Shown here: piece after piece, positions 53,521-62,500 of the stretch
Layout: each line of letters opens with the position of its first letter
Position numbering within the stretch: position 1 is the first letter of the stretch
Source: Microvirga arsenatis
GTDB lineage: Bacteria > Pseudomonadota > Alphaproteobacteria > Rhizobiales > Beijerinckiaceae
Direction of reading: 5' to 3'
Length of the DNA: 64,000 nt
Assembly (NCBI RefSeq): GCF_009910705.1
Contig: NZ_JAAAXJ010000004.1
Span: forward strand, 186,001 to 250,000
The notes under the pieces: generated by a model
The model's input: only the letters and a program-made list of their open reading frames with translations
Database searches by the model: none
What the model was told of the DNA's origin: nothing
Translations under genes and position numbers: made by a program

Positions 53521-53597
53521 TGGCGATCCCGGGAAGACTCGAACTTCCGACCTTCGGTTTAGGAAACCGCTGCTCTGTCCTGCTGAGCTACGGGACC
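53521..53597 (-). tRNA. tRNA-Arg (CCT)
   Basis: A 77-base cloverleaf with the CCA end encoded. The acceptor stem pairs GGTCCCG with CGGGATC (one G-T pair). The D arm (GCTCAGCAGGACAGAGC) and the T arm with GTTCGAGTC are standard. The anticodon loop TTCCTAA gives CCT, which reads the arginine codon AGG. Confidence 0.95.
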
Positions 53598-53702
53598 GCT
53601 GGAGAGGTGGGATTTAGCACGGTCCCCGGGGTCATTCCAGAGGGTTGCGGCACTGGGCGGCACATAAGCGAGGGGCTGAGGAGTTCTGCCGAACACCGTC
53701 AA

Positions 53703-53727
53703 GGAACTCCCCGTGGCTCGGCCGGTT
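53703..53727 (+). promoter_or_regulatory. Near-consensus EcfG promoter
   Basis: GGAAC (53703-53707), 16 bases, GGTT (53724-53727), with the first base of the -10 box different from CGTT. The ATG at 53752 is 25 bases downstream. Confidence 0.4.
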
Positions 53728-53751
53728 GGTGATGGCAACCGGAGGCATATC

Positions 53752-53964
53752 ATGGCGCTGACCCTGGGCGATTTCCTGAAACAGGTCGAGAACCTTCCGC
53801 GCGACACCCTGCTCTGCGTGGCCGAGGTGGACGAGGCGTTTGCCGCCCATGTGGAGGAGGTCGAGATCGTCGAGGATGCAAGGCTCCAGAACCGCAAGGC
53901 GGAGGGCACGGAAGCCGTCGAACTCGGCAATGGCAGCCAGCGCGTCGTGGTGATCCGCTGGTAG
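53752..53964 (+). CDS. Small acidic hypothetical protein
   Basis: A 70-residue protein (MALTLGDFLKQVENLPRDTL...) that is acidic in the middle (VDEAFAAHVEEVEIVED) and ends in VVVIRW. It has no signal peptide or membrane segment and matches no family I know. GGAGG lies 8 bases before the ATG. It stands alone between tRNA-Arg and two small hydrophilic genes and has an EcfG-like motif upstream. Confidence 0.65.
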   Translation: MALTLGDFLKQVENLPRDTLLCVAEVDEAFAAHVEEVEIVEDARLQNRKAEGTEAVELGNGSQRVVVIRW

Positions 53965-54033
53965 GGCTGGGGGCCCACGCTTTTCCTGCCGATCTTGGCC
54001 GCAACGATTTGAGCCCCGTCCGATTGACTTGCC

Positions 54034-54058
54034 GGAGCGGCGTTCCTGGCCAAGCGTT
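54034..54058 (+). promoter_or_regulatory. Near-consensus EcfG promoter (GGAGC box)
   Basis: GGAGC (54034-54038), 16 bases, CGTT (54055-54058): one mismatch in the -35 box. It precedes the two overlapping small-protein genes by about 60 bases. Confidence 0.35.
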
Positions 54059-54115
54059 TTTCGCAGGCCGAGCCGGCGCTCATCCGCGGCCCGAAAAACC
54101 AGTCAGGATCTCACC

Positions 54116-54262
54116 ATGACGAAAAACATCCCAGGCTCCCGCACCAATCCGGAAGGCATCCCGCAGGAGGGCCATGGCGGCTCGAACCAGCGCGGCACTC
54201 AAGCCAAACAGGGCAAGGACGGCAACGGCGCCCAGAAGCGGCAGCAGGAGAAGAAATCATGA
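54116..54262 (+). CDS. Small hydrophilic disordered protein (first of a pair)
   Basis: A 48-residue protein rich in Gly, Gln, Asn and Lys (MTKNIPGSRTNPEGIPQEGH...). It has no hydrophobic core and should be disordered. CAGGATC lies upstream of the ATG at 54116. Its stop overlaps the start of the next small gene. Composition recalls hydrophilin or desiccation-stress proteins, but no family is recognised. Confidence 0.6.
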   Translation: MTKNIPGSRTNPEGIPQEGHGGSNQRGTQAKQGKDGNGAQKRQQEKKS

Positions 54263-54474
54263 GCAGCACCGGCAACCGCAGCAACCCGAACGAGACCCGC
54301 GTCTCCGGCCACCGGAAGCACGAGGAGGCTCATGGAAAGGCCGGCGGCCGGCCCGAGACCGGCAGGCAGGGCGGGGCGACCCACCAGGAGAGCCGCGACC
54401 ACAACAAGCACAACAACCCAGGCCAGAGCGGGCACAAGCCGCAGCAGCACAGCCCCTCCCAGGAAAAGCATTGA
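54259..54474 (+). CDS. Small hydrophilic His/Gly/Asn-rich protein (second of a pair)
   Basis: A 71-residue protein made almost only of polar residues (RKHEEAHGKAGGRPETGRQG, then NKHNNPGQSGHKPQQHSPSQ). It is translationally coupled to the preceding gene (ATGA) and similar to it in composition, which suggests a duplicated or cooperating pair of disordered stress proteins. The histidines could bind metal. Confidence 0.6.
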   Translation: MSSTGNRSNPNETRVSGHRKHEEAHGKAGGRPETGRQGGATHQESRDHNKHNNPGQSGHKPQQHSPSQEKH

Positions 54475-54527
54475 CCCCCGCGATCCGAGCGTAGCCGTTT
54501 CGCCTAAAGCCGGTATGATCCCGTCTC

Positions 54528-55325
54528 ATGACGGGATCAGCCCTCCGCATCATCGGCGCCTGCGGCCTCGGACTGGCCCTGGCGCTTTCCTGGCCGCCTG
54601 CCAGGGCCGCCTGCCAGGCAGAAGCCCAGGGCGACCGGCTGCAGGGCCTCAGCCCCGAGGGCGACCTGATCCTGGCCTCGGGTCGGGCAGCCCGGCTGGC
54701 GGGCCTCCGGCTGCCGGAGGCCCCGCCTTTCCGCGATGAAGCCATGGCCTGGCTGCGGGCCCAATCCGACAAGCCTGTGCAGGTGCAGGTCATTGGCCGT
54801 CCCGACCGTTGGGACAGGCTGCCCGTCCGCATTCTTCCAGCCGACGGCGGAACGGTGCCGCCCGACTGGGCCGGCCATCTGGTCCAGGCGGGGCTCGCCA
54901 TGGTCGATGCCGGCCCTGACGACGTGTTCTGCCGTCCCGACCTGCTCCCTCTGGAGGCCTTGGCCCGCGAACGACGCCTTGGTCTTTGGACCGAGGACCG
55001 CTATAAGCCCCTCGATGTGAATCAATCCGAGCGCCTGCAGGAGCGGACCGGCACCTTCGTGCTGGTCGAGGGCCGGGTCAGGAGCATCGGCGAGCGCAAG
55101 CAGCGCACCTACTTGAACTTCGGGGGGCACTGGGCAGAAGACTTCACGATCATCATCCCGAGGAAAGCCTGGAGGCAGATGCTGGACCGCGGCTGGAGCG
55201 CCGGAGCGCTCAAGGGCCGGCGGATCAGGGCCCGAGGCATTTTGCAGTCTTGGCAGGGAACAGCTTTCTCCGTTGTCATACCGGATATGATCGAGCGTCT
55301 TGAGGACGACCGTCTGCCACGATGA
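54528..55325 (+). CDS. Thermonuclease-fold (SNase-like) exported protein
   Basis: A 265-residue protein with a signal peptide (LALALSWPPARA). The middle part (SGRAARLAGLRLPEAPPFRD, PDRWDRLPVRIL, GHLVQAGLAMVDA, ARERRLGLWTED) follows the staphylococcal nuclease fold. The usual catalytic Arg/Glu/Arg trio is not clearly kept, so activity is doubtful. A C-terminal part of about 80 residues (RTYLNFGGHWAEDFTIIIPR) looks like a separate OB-type domain. It is followed closely by an M48 protease gene. Confidence 0.78.
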   Translation: MTGSALRIIGACGLGLALALSWPPARAACQAEAQGDRLQGLSPEGDLILASGRAARLAGLRLPEAPPFRDEAMAWLRAQSDKPVQVQVIGRPDRWDRLPVRILPADGGTVPPDWAGHLVQAGLAMVDAGPDDVFCRPDLLPLEALARERRLGLWTEDRYKPLDVNQSERLQERTGTFVLVEGRVRSIGERKQRTYLNFGGHWAEDFTIIIPRKAWRQMLDRGWSAGALKGRRIRARGILQSWQGTAFSVVIPDMIERLEDDRLPR

Positions 55326-55331
55326 ACGCGC

Positions 55332-56756
55332 ATGAGCACAGCTTTTTGCAGAGGTAGCGTCAGGATCTTCGGCGGCGTCATGCTCGCAGCCTTCCTTGCG
55401 GGCTGCTCCGGCTTCGGCGGAGACCTGTCGCTGCCGGCCGACGCGCCGCGGGTGATCGGCCCCGACCGGGACCGGGATCATGTGCGCCTGGTGCGGGCCT
55501 TCGGCGGCGAGGGGCGCGCGCCCCAGCTCCAGCAGCTCCTCACCGAGGTGACGAACCGGCTCGTCATGGCCACCGACCGGCCGGACGAGGCCTTCCAGGT
55601 CACGATCCTCAACTCCCCGGTCATCAACGCCTTCGCCCTGCCGAACGGACGCCTCTATGTCACCCGCGGGCTGCTGGCGCTGGCCAACGACACCTCCGAG
55701 GTGGCCGCCGTGCTCTCGCACGAGATCGCGCACGTCACCCTGCGCCATGCCTCCCAGCGCAGCGAGCTGCAGGCGCGCTCGAACCTGATCGAGCGCGTGG
55801 CCGAGAACGTGCTCAACGATGCCGAGGAGGCGGCGATGGCCCAGAACCAGGCGCGCTCGGCCCTGGCGAGTTTCTCGCGCGCCCAGGAACTCGAGGCCGA
55901 CCAGATGGGCGTCAAGGTTCTGGCCCGCGCCGGTTTCGATCCTTTCGGCGCTCCCCGCTTCCTGACTGCCCTGGGACGCTCCGGCACGAGCCCGGACACC
56001 TCCACGGCCGACCGGGATGCCTCCCACCCGCGCACCAACGACCGGGTGGCCCGGGCCCTGCAGGCGGCCCGGCGCACGGAGATCGCCGGCACGGGCGAGA
56101 CCGGCCGGCTGGCCTACCTGACGGCCCTCGACGGGCTCGCCTATGGCGACGATCCTGCCGACGGTGTGGTGAAGGGGCGTCGCTTCATCCATTCCCGCCT
56201 CGGGGTCGCCTTCGAAGCGCCCGAGGGCTTCGCCCTCGAGAACACCTCCCAGGCCGTGCTGGGGTCCTCGGCGGATGGCGAACGGCGCCTGCTCTTCGAT
56301 GCCGCCGACACGCCGGACGGGCAGAGCCTGGAGGACGTGCTGCGCTCCACCTGGACGGACACCATCGAGCCCGGAACCCTCGCCACCGGCACGGTGAACG
56401 GCCTTCCCGTGGTGACCGCCCTGTCCAACGGCAAGGAATGGACCTTCCGCCTCTCGGCCATCCGGATCGGCAGCACCACCTACCGACTCATCATGGCGAC
56501 CCGCGGCAACAGGGGCGACCTGGAATCCATCTTCCAGCAGACCCTGAACAGCGTCCGTCAGGTCCAGCCCGAGGAGGCGCGGCGGATCAGGCCCCTGAAG
56601 CTGCAGATCGTCACCGCGCAGCGGGGCGACACGCCCCAGAGCCTGGCGGCGCGCATGCCGGTCGACCGGCCGCTGGAGCGTTTCCTGCTCCTCAACGGCC
56701 TCGACCGCAATGCAGCCCTGAAGGTCGGCGAGCGCTACAAGATCGTCGTGGAATAG
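55332..56756 (+). CDS. M48-family metalloprotease lipoprotein with LysM-like tail
   Basis: A 474-residue protein with a lipobox (FLAGC), an M48 zinc-protease domain with HEIAH at about residue 130 (VLSHEIAHVTLRHASQ) and the third ligand in FSRAQELEADQMGVKVL. A C-terminal module (VTAQRGDTPQSLAARM...FLLLNGLDRN...GERYKIVVE) resembles LysM. It is a BepA/LoiP-like envelope protease that may oversee outer-membrane protein quality. The ATG at 55332 lies 6 bases after the preceding stop, so the two genes form an operon. Confidence 0.87.
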   Translation: MSTAFCRGSVRIFGGVMLAAFLAGCSGFGGDLSLPADAPRVIGPDRDRDHVRLVRAFGGEGRAPQLQQLLTEVTNRLVMATDRPDEAFQVTILNSPVINAFALPNGRLYVTRGLLALANDTSEVAAVLSHEIAHVTLRHASQRSELQARSNLIERVAENVLNDAEEAAMAQNQARSALASFSRAQELEADQMGVKVLARAGFDPFGAPRFLTALGRSGTSPDTSTADRDASHPRTNDRVARALQAARRTEIAGTGETGRLAYLTALDGLAYGDDPADGVVKGRRFIHSRLGVAFEAPEGFALENTSQAVLGSSADGERRLLFDAADTPDGQSLEDVLRSTWTDTIEPGTLATGTVNGLPVVTALSNGKEWTFRLSAIRIGSTTYRLIMATRGNRGDLESIFQQTLNSVRQVQPEEARRIRPLKLQIVTAQRGDTPQSLAARMPVDRPLERFLLLNGLDRNAALKVGERYKIVVE

Positions 56757-56848
56757 GCGCGGCCCTTCCCGCCGTCAAAAGCGGATCGACGAGACGGTGG
56801 CCGCCTCGCCGATGTCGTACTTGCCTGTGGATGCGAAACCGGGACGAC

Positions 56849-57721
56849 TTACACGAAGGCCCCGGTCGCCTGCGGATATCGCTCCACGAGAGCGCGCTTG
56901 AGCTTCTCCAGGGCGCGGTTCTCGATCTGGCGGACGCGCTCCTTGGAGATGCCGAGCCGGTCGCCGAGGAATTCGAGCGTTACCTGCTCGTCGTCGAGGC
57001 GGCGGGCCCGCAGGATGCGAAGCTCACGCTCGTTGAGAACCTCGAGGGCCTGCTGCAGCCAGCGCACCCGGCGCTCGGTGTCGATGGTGTCGGTGACGCT
57101 CTCGTCGGGCAGCGGGCTCGAATCCACCAGGAATTCCACGCGCTCGGCGGAGTTCGACGGGTCGGCGTCGAGAACCGGCGCGTTGAGGGAAGTGTCGGGT
57201 GCGGACAGGCGGGCATCCATGAGCGCCACGTCGGCCTTGGAGACGCCGATCGCCTCGGCGATCTTCTCATGCACCTCGGCCGAGATGCGGTCCTCGCCGC
57301 CGCGGGTGAGGCGGGCGCGCAGGCGCCGCAGATTGAAGAAAAGGGCCTTCTGGGCGGAACTCGTGCCACCGCGGACGATTGACCAGTTGCGAAGGATGTA
57401 GTCCTGCACGGAAGCGCGGATCCACCAGGTCGCATAGGTCGAGAACCGAACCTCGCGCTCGGGCTCGAAGCGGGCCGCGGCCTCGAGGAGGCCCACATGG
57501 CCTTCCTGAACGAGATCGGCCATCGGCAGGCCGTAATGACGGAAGCGGGCTGCCAGCGCGATGACAAGGCGCATATGGGCAGCGGTCAACTGATGAAGCG
57601 CAGCCTCGTCCCGATGCTCCTTCCAGCGCAAAGCAAGCTGGTGCTCCTCTTCTCTTTCGAGAAAAGGTGCATTCATGGCAGCTCGGACGAACCGGCGGCG
57701 AACCCCTGAGATCTCTCCCAT
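56849..57721 (-). CDS. rpoH: Heat-shock sigma factor RpoH, RpoH2 type
   Basis: A 290-residue sigma-32 family protein. It has region 2 (DLVQEGHVGLLEAAARFEP, VRFSTYATWWIRASVQDYIL, NWSIVRGGTSS), the RpoH box QKALFFNLRRL, and region 4 (LGDRLGISKERVRQIENRAL). The N terminus (RRRFVRAAMNAPFLEREEEH) is like the RpoH2 group that answers singlet-oxygen and photo-oxidative stress in alphaproteobacteria. It follows the carD terminator and has its own leader. The presence of a carotenoid operon in the same window fits an organism facing photo-oxidative stress. Confidence 0.92.
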   Translation of the reverse strand: MGEISGVRRRFVRAAMNAPFLEREEEHQLALRWKEHRDEAALHQLTAAHMRLVIALAARFRHYGLPMADLVQEGHVGLLEAAARFEPEREVRFSTYATWWIRASVQDYILRNWSIVRGGTSSAQKALFFNLRRLRARLTRGGEDRISAEVHEKIAEAIGVSKADVALMDARLSAPDTSLNAPVLDADPSNSAERVEFLVDSSPLPDESVTDTIDTERRVRWLQQALEVLNERELRILRARRLDDEQVTLEFLGDRLGISKERVRQIENRALEKLKRALVERYPQATGAFV

Positions 57722-57831
57722 TGTGTGCTCTCCCTTGGCAGAGACACAACGAGCGAGGCCGCAAAAAGTTCACGGGGAACAGCCAAGTTCTGCAAAATAG
57801 ATTCCGGCCGGGGGAAAACAAGGCGTCGGGC

Positions 57832-57860
57832 AACAAAAAAGCCCGGCGCAGGGCCGGGCT
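57832..57860 (-). terminator. Rho-independent terminator of carD
   Basis: On the minus strand AGCCCGGC and GCCGGGCT pair around a 5-base loop and are followed by TTTTTTGTTG. It lies 28 bases after the carD stop. Confidence 0.9.
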
Positions 57861-57888
57861 CTTGTAGGGCGCGACCGAAGGGACGCGA

Positions 57889-58467
57889 TCAGGCGGCTTC
57901 TTCCTGGAGATCGTCGCCCTCGGCGTCGCCGTCCGCGTTCTTGGCGCGGCGCGGGGACTTCGCAAGGCTCTGCTCGATCAGCTTCAGGGCCTCCGTGTCG
58001 GTGATCTTGTTCACCGCCGAGATCTCGCGCACGACCCGGTCGAGGGCGGATTCATAAAGCTGGCGCTCGCTGTAGGACTGCTCGGGCTGGGCCTCGGAGC
58101 GGTAGAGGTCGCGCACGACTTCCGCAACGGCGATCAGGTCGCCGGAATTGATCTTGGCCTCGTATTCCTGGGCGCGGCGCGACCACATGGTGCGCTTCAC
58201 GCGGGCACGACCCGTCAGAACATCCAAAGCCTTCTGGACCAGAGCCGGTTCGGCGAGCTTGCGCATGCCCACGCTGGCAGCTTTCGCGGTCGGTACCCGC
58301 AGGACCATCTTGTCCTTGTCGAAGGAGACGACGTACAGCTCCAGTTTGAACCCCGCGATTTCCTGCTCCTCGATAGCCGTGATGCGGCCGACACCGTGAG
58401 CGGGATAAACGATCGCTTCACCGGACTTGAACCCAAGACGCTGGGCGGACTTCTTGGCGGTTGTCAT
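57889..58467 (-). CDS. carD: CarD-family transcriptional regulator
   Basis: A 192-residue CdnL/CarD protein that binds the RNA polymerase beta subunit and stabilises open promoter complexes, notably for rRNA. The N-terminal RNAP-interaction Tudor-like domain has FKSGEAIVYPAHGVGRITAIEE, and the C-terminal DNA-binding part has RTMWSRRAQEYEAKINSGDL and RDLYRSEAQPEQSYSERQLY. The ATG at 58467 is preceded by AAGGAGG. It ends in an acidic tail. It follows fdxA after a 355-base leader region. Confidence 0.93.
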   Translation of the reverse strand: MTTAKKSAQRLGFKSGEAIVYPAHGVGRITAIEEQEIAGFKLELYVVSFDKDKMVLRVPTAKAASVGMRKLAEPALVQKALDVLTGRARVKRTMWSRRAQEYEAKINSGDLIAVAEVVRDLYRSEAQPEQSYSERQLYESALDRVVREISAVNKITDTEALKLIEQSLAKSPRRAKNADGDAEGDDLQEEAA

Positions 58468-58822
58468 GCGAGAGAGGCCTCCTTGCATGGTCCTCGCCTG
58501 GCGGCGAGGGAGCTGTGGTTATCCTGGGCAGGGTCCCAGGAGAACGAGGATCGATGTGAGCGCCACGGAACTTGACTATTCCGCTCGTCTCCCTGATGTA
58601 AGCCAGCAGCTGAACACGCTCATGCCCTTGACTTAAGGGGGCGAGGCTCCCTTAAGTCAAAGGACGCGAATCTTTGCTTCATTATGTGAACCGCCGATCT
58701 GCGGAGACGGTGCACGGCTTGAGCGCAAGCGACGGCATTCACGGACCCTATCACAGTCCGGCCGAAAAAGCAAAAATATTTCAAGGCAAAGCGTAAAGGG
58801 GCGGCGTACGCCACCCTCGGCT
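58468..58822. other. 355-base gap between carD and fdxA
   Basis: No gene is seen. It holds a perfect 12-bp inverted repeat (listed separately) and, on the minus strand, TTGCTT (58773-58768) and TAGGGT (58750-58745) spaced by 17 bases, a plausible but weak promoter for carD. AAGGAGG lies just upstream of the carD start. Confidence 0.4.
58628..58660. repeat. Perfect 12-bp inverted repeat in the carD leader
   Basis: TTGACTTAAGGG (58628-58639) and CCCTTAAGTCAA (58649-58660) are exact complements around a 9-base loop. It is not followed by a T-run in either direction, so an operator or an RNA hairpin in the carD leader is more likely than a terminator. Confidence 0.65.
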
Positions 58823-59161
58823 TCAGTCGCCCTCGCCGGGATTGGGCGAGAAATAGGTCTCGTACTTGCCCGCCACGCCGTCGAACTCCTTGGCGTCCGA
58901 GGGCGGCTCCTTCTTGACGGTGATGTTGGGCCAGCTCTTGGCCATGTCGGCGTTGAGCTTCAGCCACATCTCGAGCCCCGGTTCCGCATCCGGCTTGATC
59001 GCCTCGGCCGGGCATTCCGGCTCGCAGACGCCGCAATCGATGCACTCGTCCGGGTGGATCACGAGCATGTTCTCGCCCTCGTAGAAGCAGTCGACCGGGC
59101 ACACCTCCACGCAGTCCATGTATTTGCACTTGATGCAATTTTCAGTGACGACGTAGGTCAT
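58823..59161 (-). CDS. fdxA: 7Fe ferredoxin FdxA
   Basis: A 112-residue ferredoxin with one 3Fe-4S and one 4Fe-4S cluster. The cysteine motifs are [18 protein letters not shown] near the N terminus and [12 protein letters not shown]. The C-terminal extension ([18 protein letters not shown]) is typical of alphaproteobacterial FdxA. It carries electrons in the cytoplasm. Gene order helicase, S4, fdxA, carD is common in this class. It could be a partner of the ferredoxin reductase at 5006, but nothing links the two directly. Confidence 0.95.
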   Translation of the reverse strand: MTYVVTENCIKCKYMDCVEVCPVDCFYEGENMLVIHPDECIDCGVCEPECPAEAIKPDAEPGLEMWLKLNADMAKSWPNITVKKEPPSDAKEFDGVAGKYETYFSPNPGEGD

Positions 59162-59209
59162 GAACGGTCCTTCGAGGGTCTGTTCGGGAACGTGGACTAT
59201 GCCGCCGCT

Positions 59210-59512
59210 CTAGCCGTTGTCGAGGTCGCTGACAAGCGGTCCGTTATCCTGGTTGAGATGGGCGTAGAGCAGCCTTGCTTCCGTTGCAGGGCCGCGGCGC
59301 TCGCCGAGCCCCTCGATCCGGACCACGAGGGTGGTCCGGGGCAGCGCCACGGTCACCACGTCGCCGACGGCCACGGACTTGGCGGCATTGTCGGTGCGCA
59401 GGCCGTTGAGCCGGACATAACCGCCGGTGACCAGCTTGGCGGCGAGCGTCCGGGTCTTCGCGAAACGCGCGAACCACAGCCACTTGTCGAGTCGCTGCCG
59501 GTCCTCGCGCAT
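59210..59512 (-). CDS. S4-domain RNA-binding protein (Hsp15-like)
   Basis: A 100-residue protein with an S4 domain (RLDKWLWFARFAKTRTLAAK, VTGGYVRLNGLRTD, SVAVGDVVTVAL), as in Hsp15, which binds stalled 50S subunits with nascent chains. ATG at 59512 is used; a TTG at 59521 is possible. It follows the helicase gene by 13 bases and is probably translated from the same mRNA. Confidence 0.88.
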   Translation of the reverse strand: MREDRQRLDKWLWFARFAKTRTLAAKLVTGGYVRLNGLRTDNAAKSVAVGDVVTVALPRTTLVVRIEGLGERRGPATEARLLYAHLNQDNGPLVSDLDNG

Positions 59513-59525
59513 CCGCTTCAATCCC

Positions 59526-62500
59526 TCACTTCTTGCCGTCCTCAAGCTGAGCCTTGAGGGCCATGAGCTTGGCGAAGGGCGAGTTGGGGTCCGGCTGCTT
59601 CTCACGCCGCTCGTGGCCGCCGCCATGGCGGTTGTCGGCGCGCTTGTCGGGACGGGGCCCGCGGCGATCCTCCCCGCGGCGGCCATCCCCATGATTGGGG
59701 CCGCGCGGCGGGCGGTTCTGCGGCCGCCCTCCCTCCCCTTGCGCCTCGCGGCGCTCCGGGCGCGGACGGCGTTCGCCGGCCTGACCCTCCTGGGCTTCGC
59801 CCTGGCGGGGGCGCCGGTCGCCCCGGTTCGGCCGCTCGCCGCGCTCGTGACGGCCGCCCCGGGCCTCGCGGCCGTGGCGGGCCTGGCCGCCCTCGTGATG
59901 GCGGCGGCCCTGGCGCCAGACCTCGATGGTCTCGGGCTCGGCCGGAGCGGTCTCGGCAGAGGCTTCGGCCGGAGCCTCCGCCGGTGCCAGAGCCTGGCCC
60001 TCCGGGGAAGCCACCGCCTCGGCGGCGCTGGCCTCGATCTCCTGCGCAGGGAGGGAAGCCTCGGGAGCCTCGGCGGCAACGGCACCAGTTTCCTCGGAGC
60101 CCAAGGCGGCCTCGGCCGGCTCGGCAGCCGGGGCTTCCTCGGACGGAGCCGCCCCCTCGCCTTCCGCGGGCGCGGCTTGCGGCGCGACAGCCTGCGGGGC
60201 CTGAACGAGCGGCACGGTGATGGCCGGGCCCGGCCGGCGCTCCATGACGTAGCCAAGCGATTTCAGGATCGTGGCGAAATCCTCGCCCGCGCAGCCGACG
60301 AGGGACGTCATGGCGACGGTGGGGACGAAGCCCTCGCCATCGGCCGCGCCCGGAGGCGGCTCGCCCGGCGTGATGCCGGGGCGATAGGCGATGGCGGGAC
60401 GGATCAGGTCGGCCAGACGCTCGAGGATGTCGACGCGCACGGCGCGGCCGCCCAGAACCCGGAAGCCCGCGGCGCGGTAGAGCCCGTGGGCGATCTCGGG
60501 ATCGACCGGAATCGAGGTACGGCCTGATTGGGCGAGATGGGCGATCTCGTCGATGCCCTTCTGGTCGAGGCCGCCGTTCTGCAGGGCCCAGAGCTGGGTG
60601 GCGAGCACCCGGGGCGCCGGCTTCAGCAAGGCCGGCAGGTAGAGGTGATAGGCCCCGAAGCGCACGCCGGCCTTGCGCAGAGCCGCGCGGGCCTCCTGAT
60701 CGAGGCTGCGGACCTCGTTGAGGACCTTGGCGCGCTCCAGCACGCCGAGCGCCTCTCCGATCTGGAAGCCGATGCCGCGGGCAAGGCCCTGCAGCTCCTG
60801 GCTGTCCTCGAGCTGCAGGAGGGGGCCGAGCAGGCGCACCACATAGGCCTTGAGCCAGGCGCGCAGGCGGTTGTCCACCTTGTCGCGGGCGGGGCCCGTC
60901 AGATGCTCGTCCGAGAGGATGCGCAGGCGCGGCTCGAACAGCTTGTCGCCCGGCTCGAGCTTCGCCACCGGGTCGCCCATCCACCGGACGGTGCCGTCGT
61001 TGGACAGCACGAGCATGGCGTCGGGGGTCTCGGCGAACCGGTCCGCCCGCGCCTCGATCTCGCCGGCCAGCGCCTTGCTGGCGGCGTTGCGCAGGGTCTT
61101 GGCCTCCGTGGTGTCGGCCTGGGGATCGGGCACGAAATGGAAGCCGTGCAGGTGACCGATATGCTGCCCCTCGACGGTGACGTCGCCGGTGGTCGTAATT
61201 TCCGCTTCGAGCATCTTGTTCTCTCTCAAGCGCCGCATGAGAACGCTCGTCCGCCGGTCGATGAACCTTTGGGCGAGGCGTTCATGGAGCGCATCCGATA
61301 GCTTGTCCTCTACCTGACGCGCAACATCCTGCCAATGCTCCGGATCCTTCAGCCAGTCGGGACGGTTGGCGACGAAGGACCAGGTGCGGACCTGGGCGAT
61401 GCGGTTGGAGAGGGTGTCGATATCCCCGTCGGTCCGGTCCATGGCGGACAAGTGGCGGGCGAACCAGTCGGCGGGAATGGCCCCGTCCTTCATGAGGAAA
61501 CGGTAGAGCTGGCCCACGAGATCCGCATGGGTCTGAGGCGAAACCTTGCGGTAGTCCGGCACCTGGCACATCTGCCAGAGCCGCTCCACCGCAAAGGGGG
61601 AGCGGGCCATCCCCTGGATGTCGTCCTCCCGCGCCAGAACCTCCAGGGCCGCGACGTCCTCGCCCGTGGGTGCCCGCACCAGGCCGTGCTCCCGCGGCTG
61701 GATTCCCAGCGAATCGCGCAGGCGCGCCAGGGTGGAGAAGTCGAGGTCCGGGTTGCGCCACTGCAGGATGCGCACCGGGTCGAAGACGTGGTTTTCCAGC
61801 GCCTCGACGGTTTCGGCATCGAAGGGCGGGCAGCGGCCCGTGGAGCCGAAGGTGCCGTCACGCATGTAGCGGCCGGCGCGGCCGGCGATCTGGGCGAGTT
61901 CCGGGTTGTTGAGCTTGCGGAACTGGAACCCGTCGAACTTCTTGTCGGACGCGAAGGCCACATGGTCCACGTCGAGGTTGAGGCCCATGCCGATGGCATC
62001 GGTGGCGATCAGGTAATCCACGTCGCCGTTCTGGAAGAGCTCGACCTGGGCGTTGCGGGTCCGGGGCGACAGCGCCCCGAGCACCACCGCCGCGCCGCCG
62101 CTCTGGCGGCGGATGAGCTCGGCGATGCCGTAGACCTCCTCCGCCGAGAAGGCGACGATGGCCGAGCGGCGGGGCAGGCGCGAGACCTTCTTCTCGCCGG
62201 CGAAGGAGAGCTTCGACAGGCGCGGGCGGGTGACCACATGGACGCCGGGGATGAGCGCCTCGACCAGCGGGCGCATGGTGGCCGAGCCGATCAGCAGGGT
62301 CTCCTCGCGTCCGCGCTGGTTGAGCACCCGGTCGGTGAACACATGGCCCCGGTCGAGGTCGGCGGCGAGCTGGATCTCGTCCACGGCCACGAAGGCGAGG
62401 TCGAGGTCCCGCGGCATCGCCTCGACGGTGGAGATCCAGTAGCGCGGCCGGTCCGGCTTGATCTTCTCCTCGCCGGTGATGAGGGCGACGTTGTGGGGAC

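Noticed and set aside
53521..53597. tRNA-Arg as an island attachment site
   Set aside because: No integrase gene and no direct repeat of the tRNA 3' end were seen in the neighbouring DNA.
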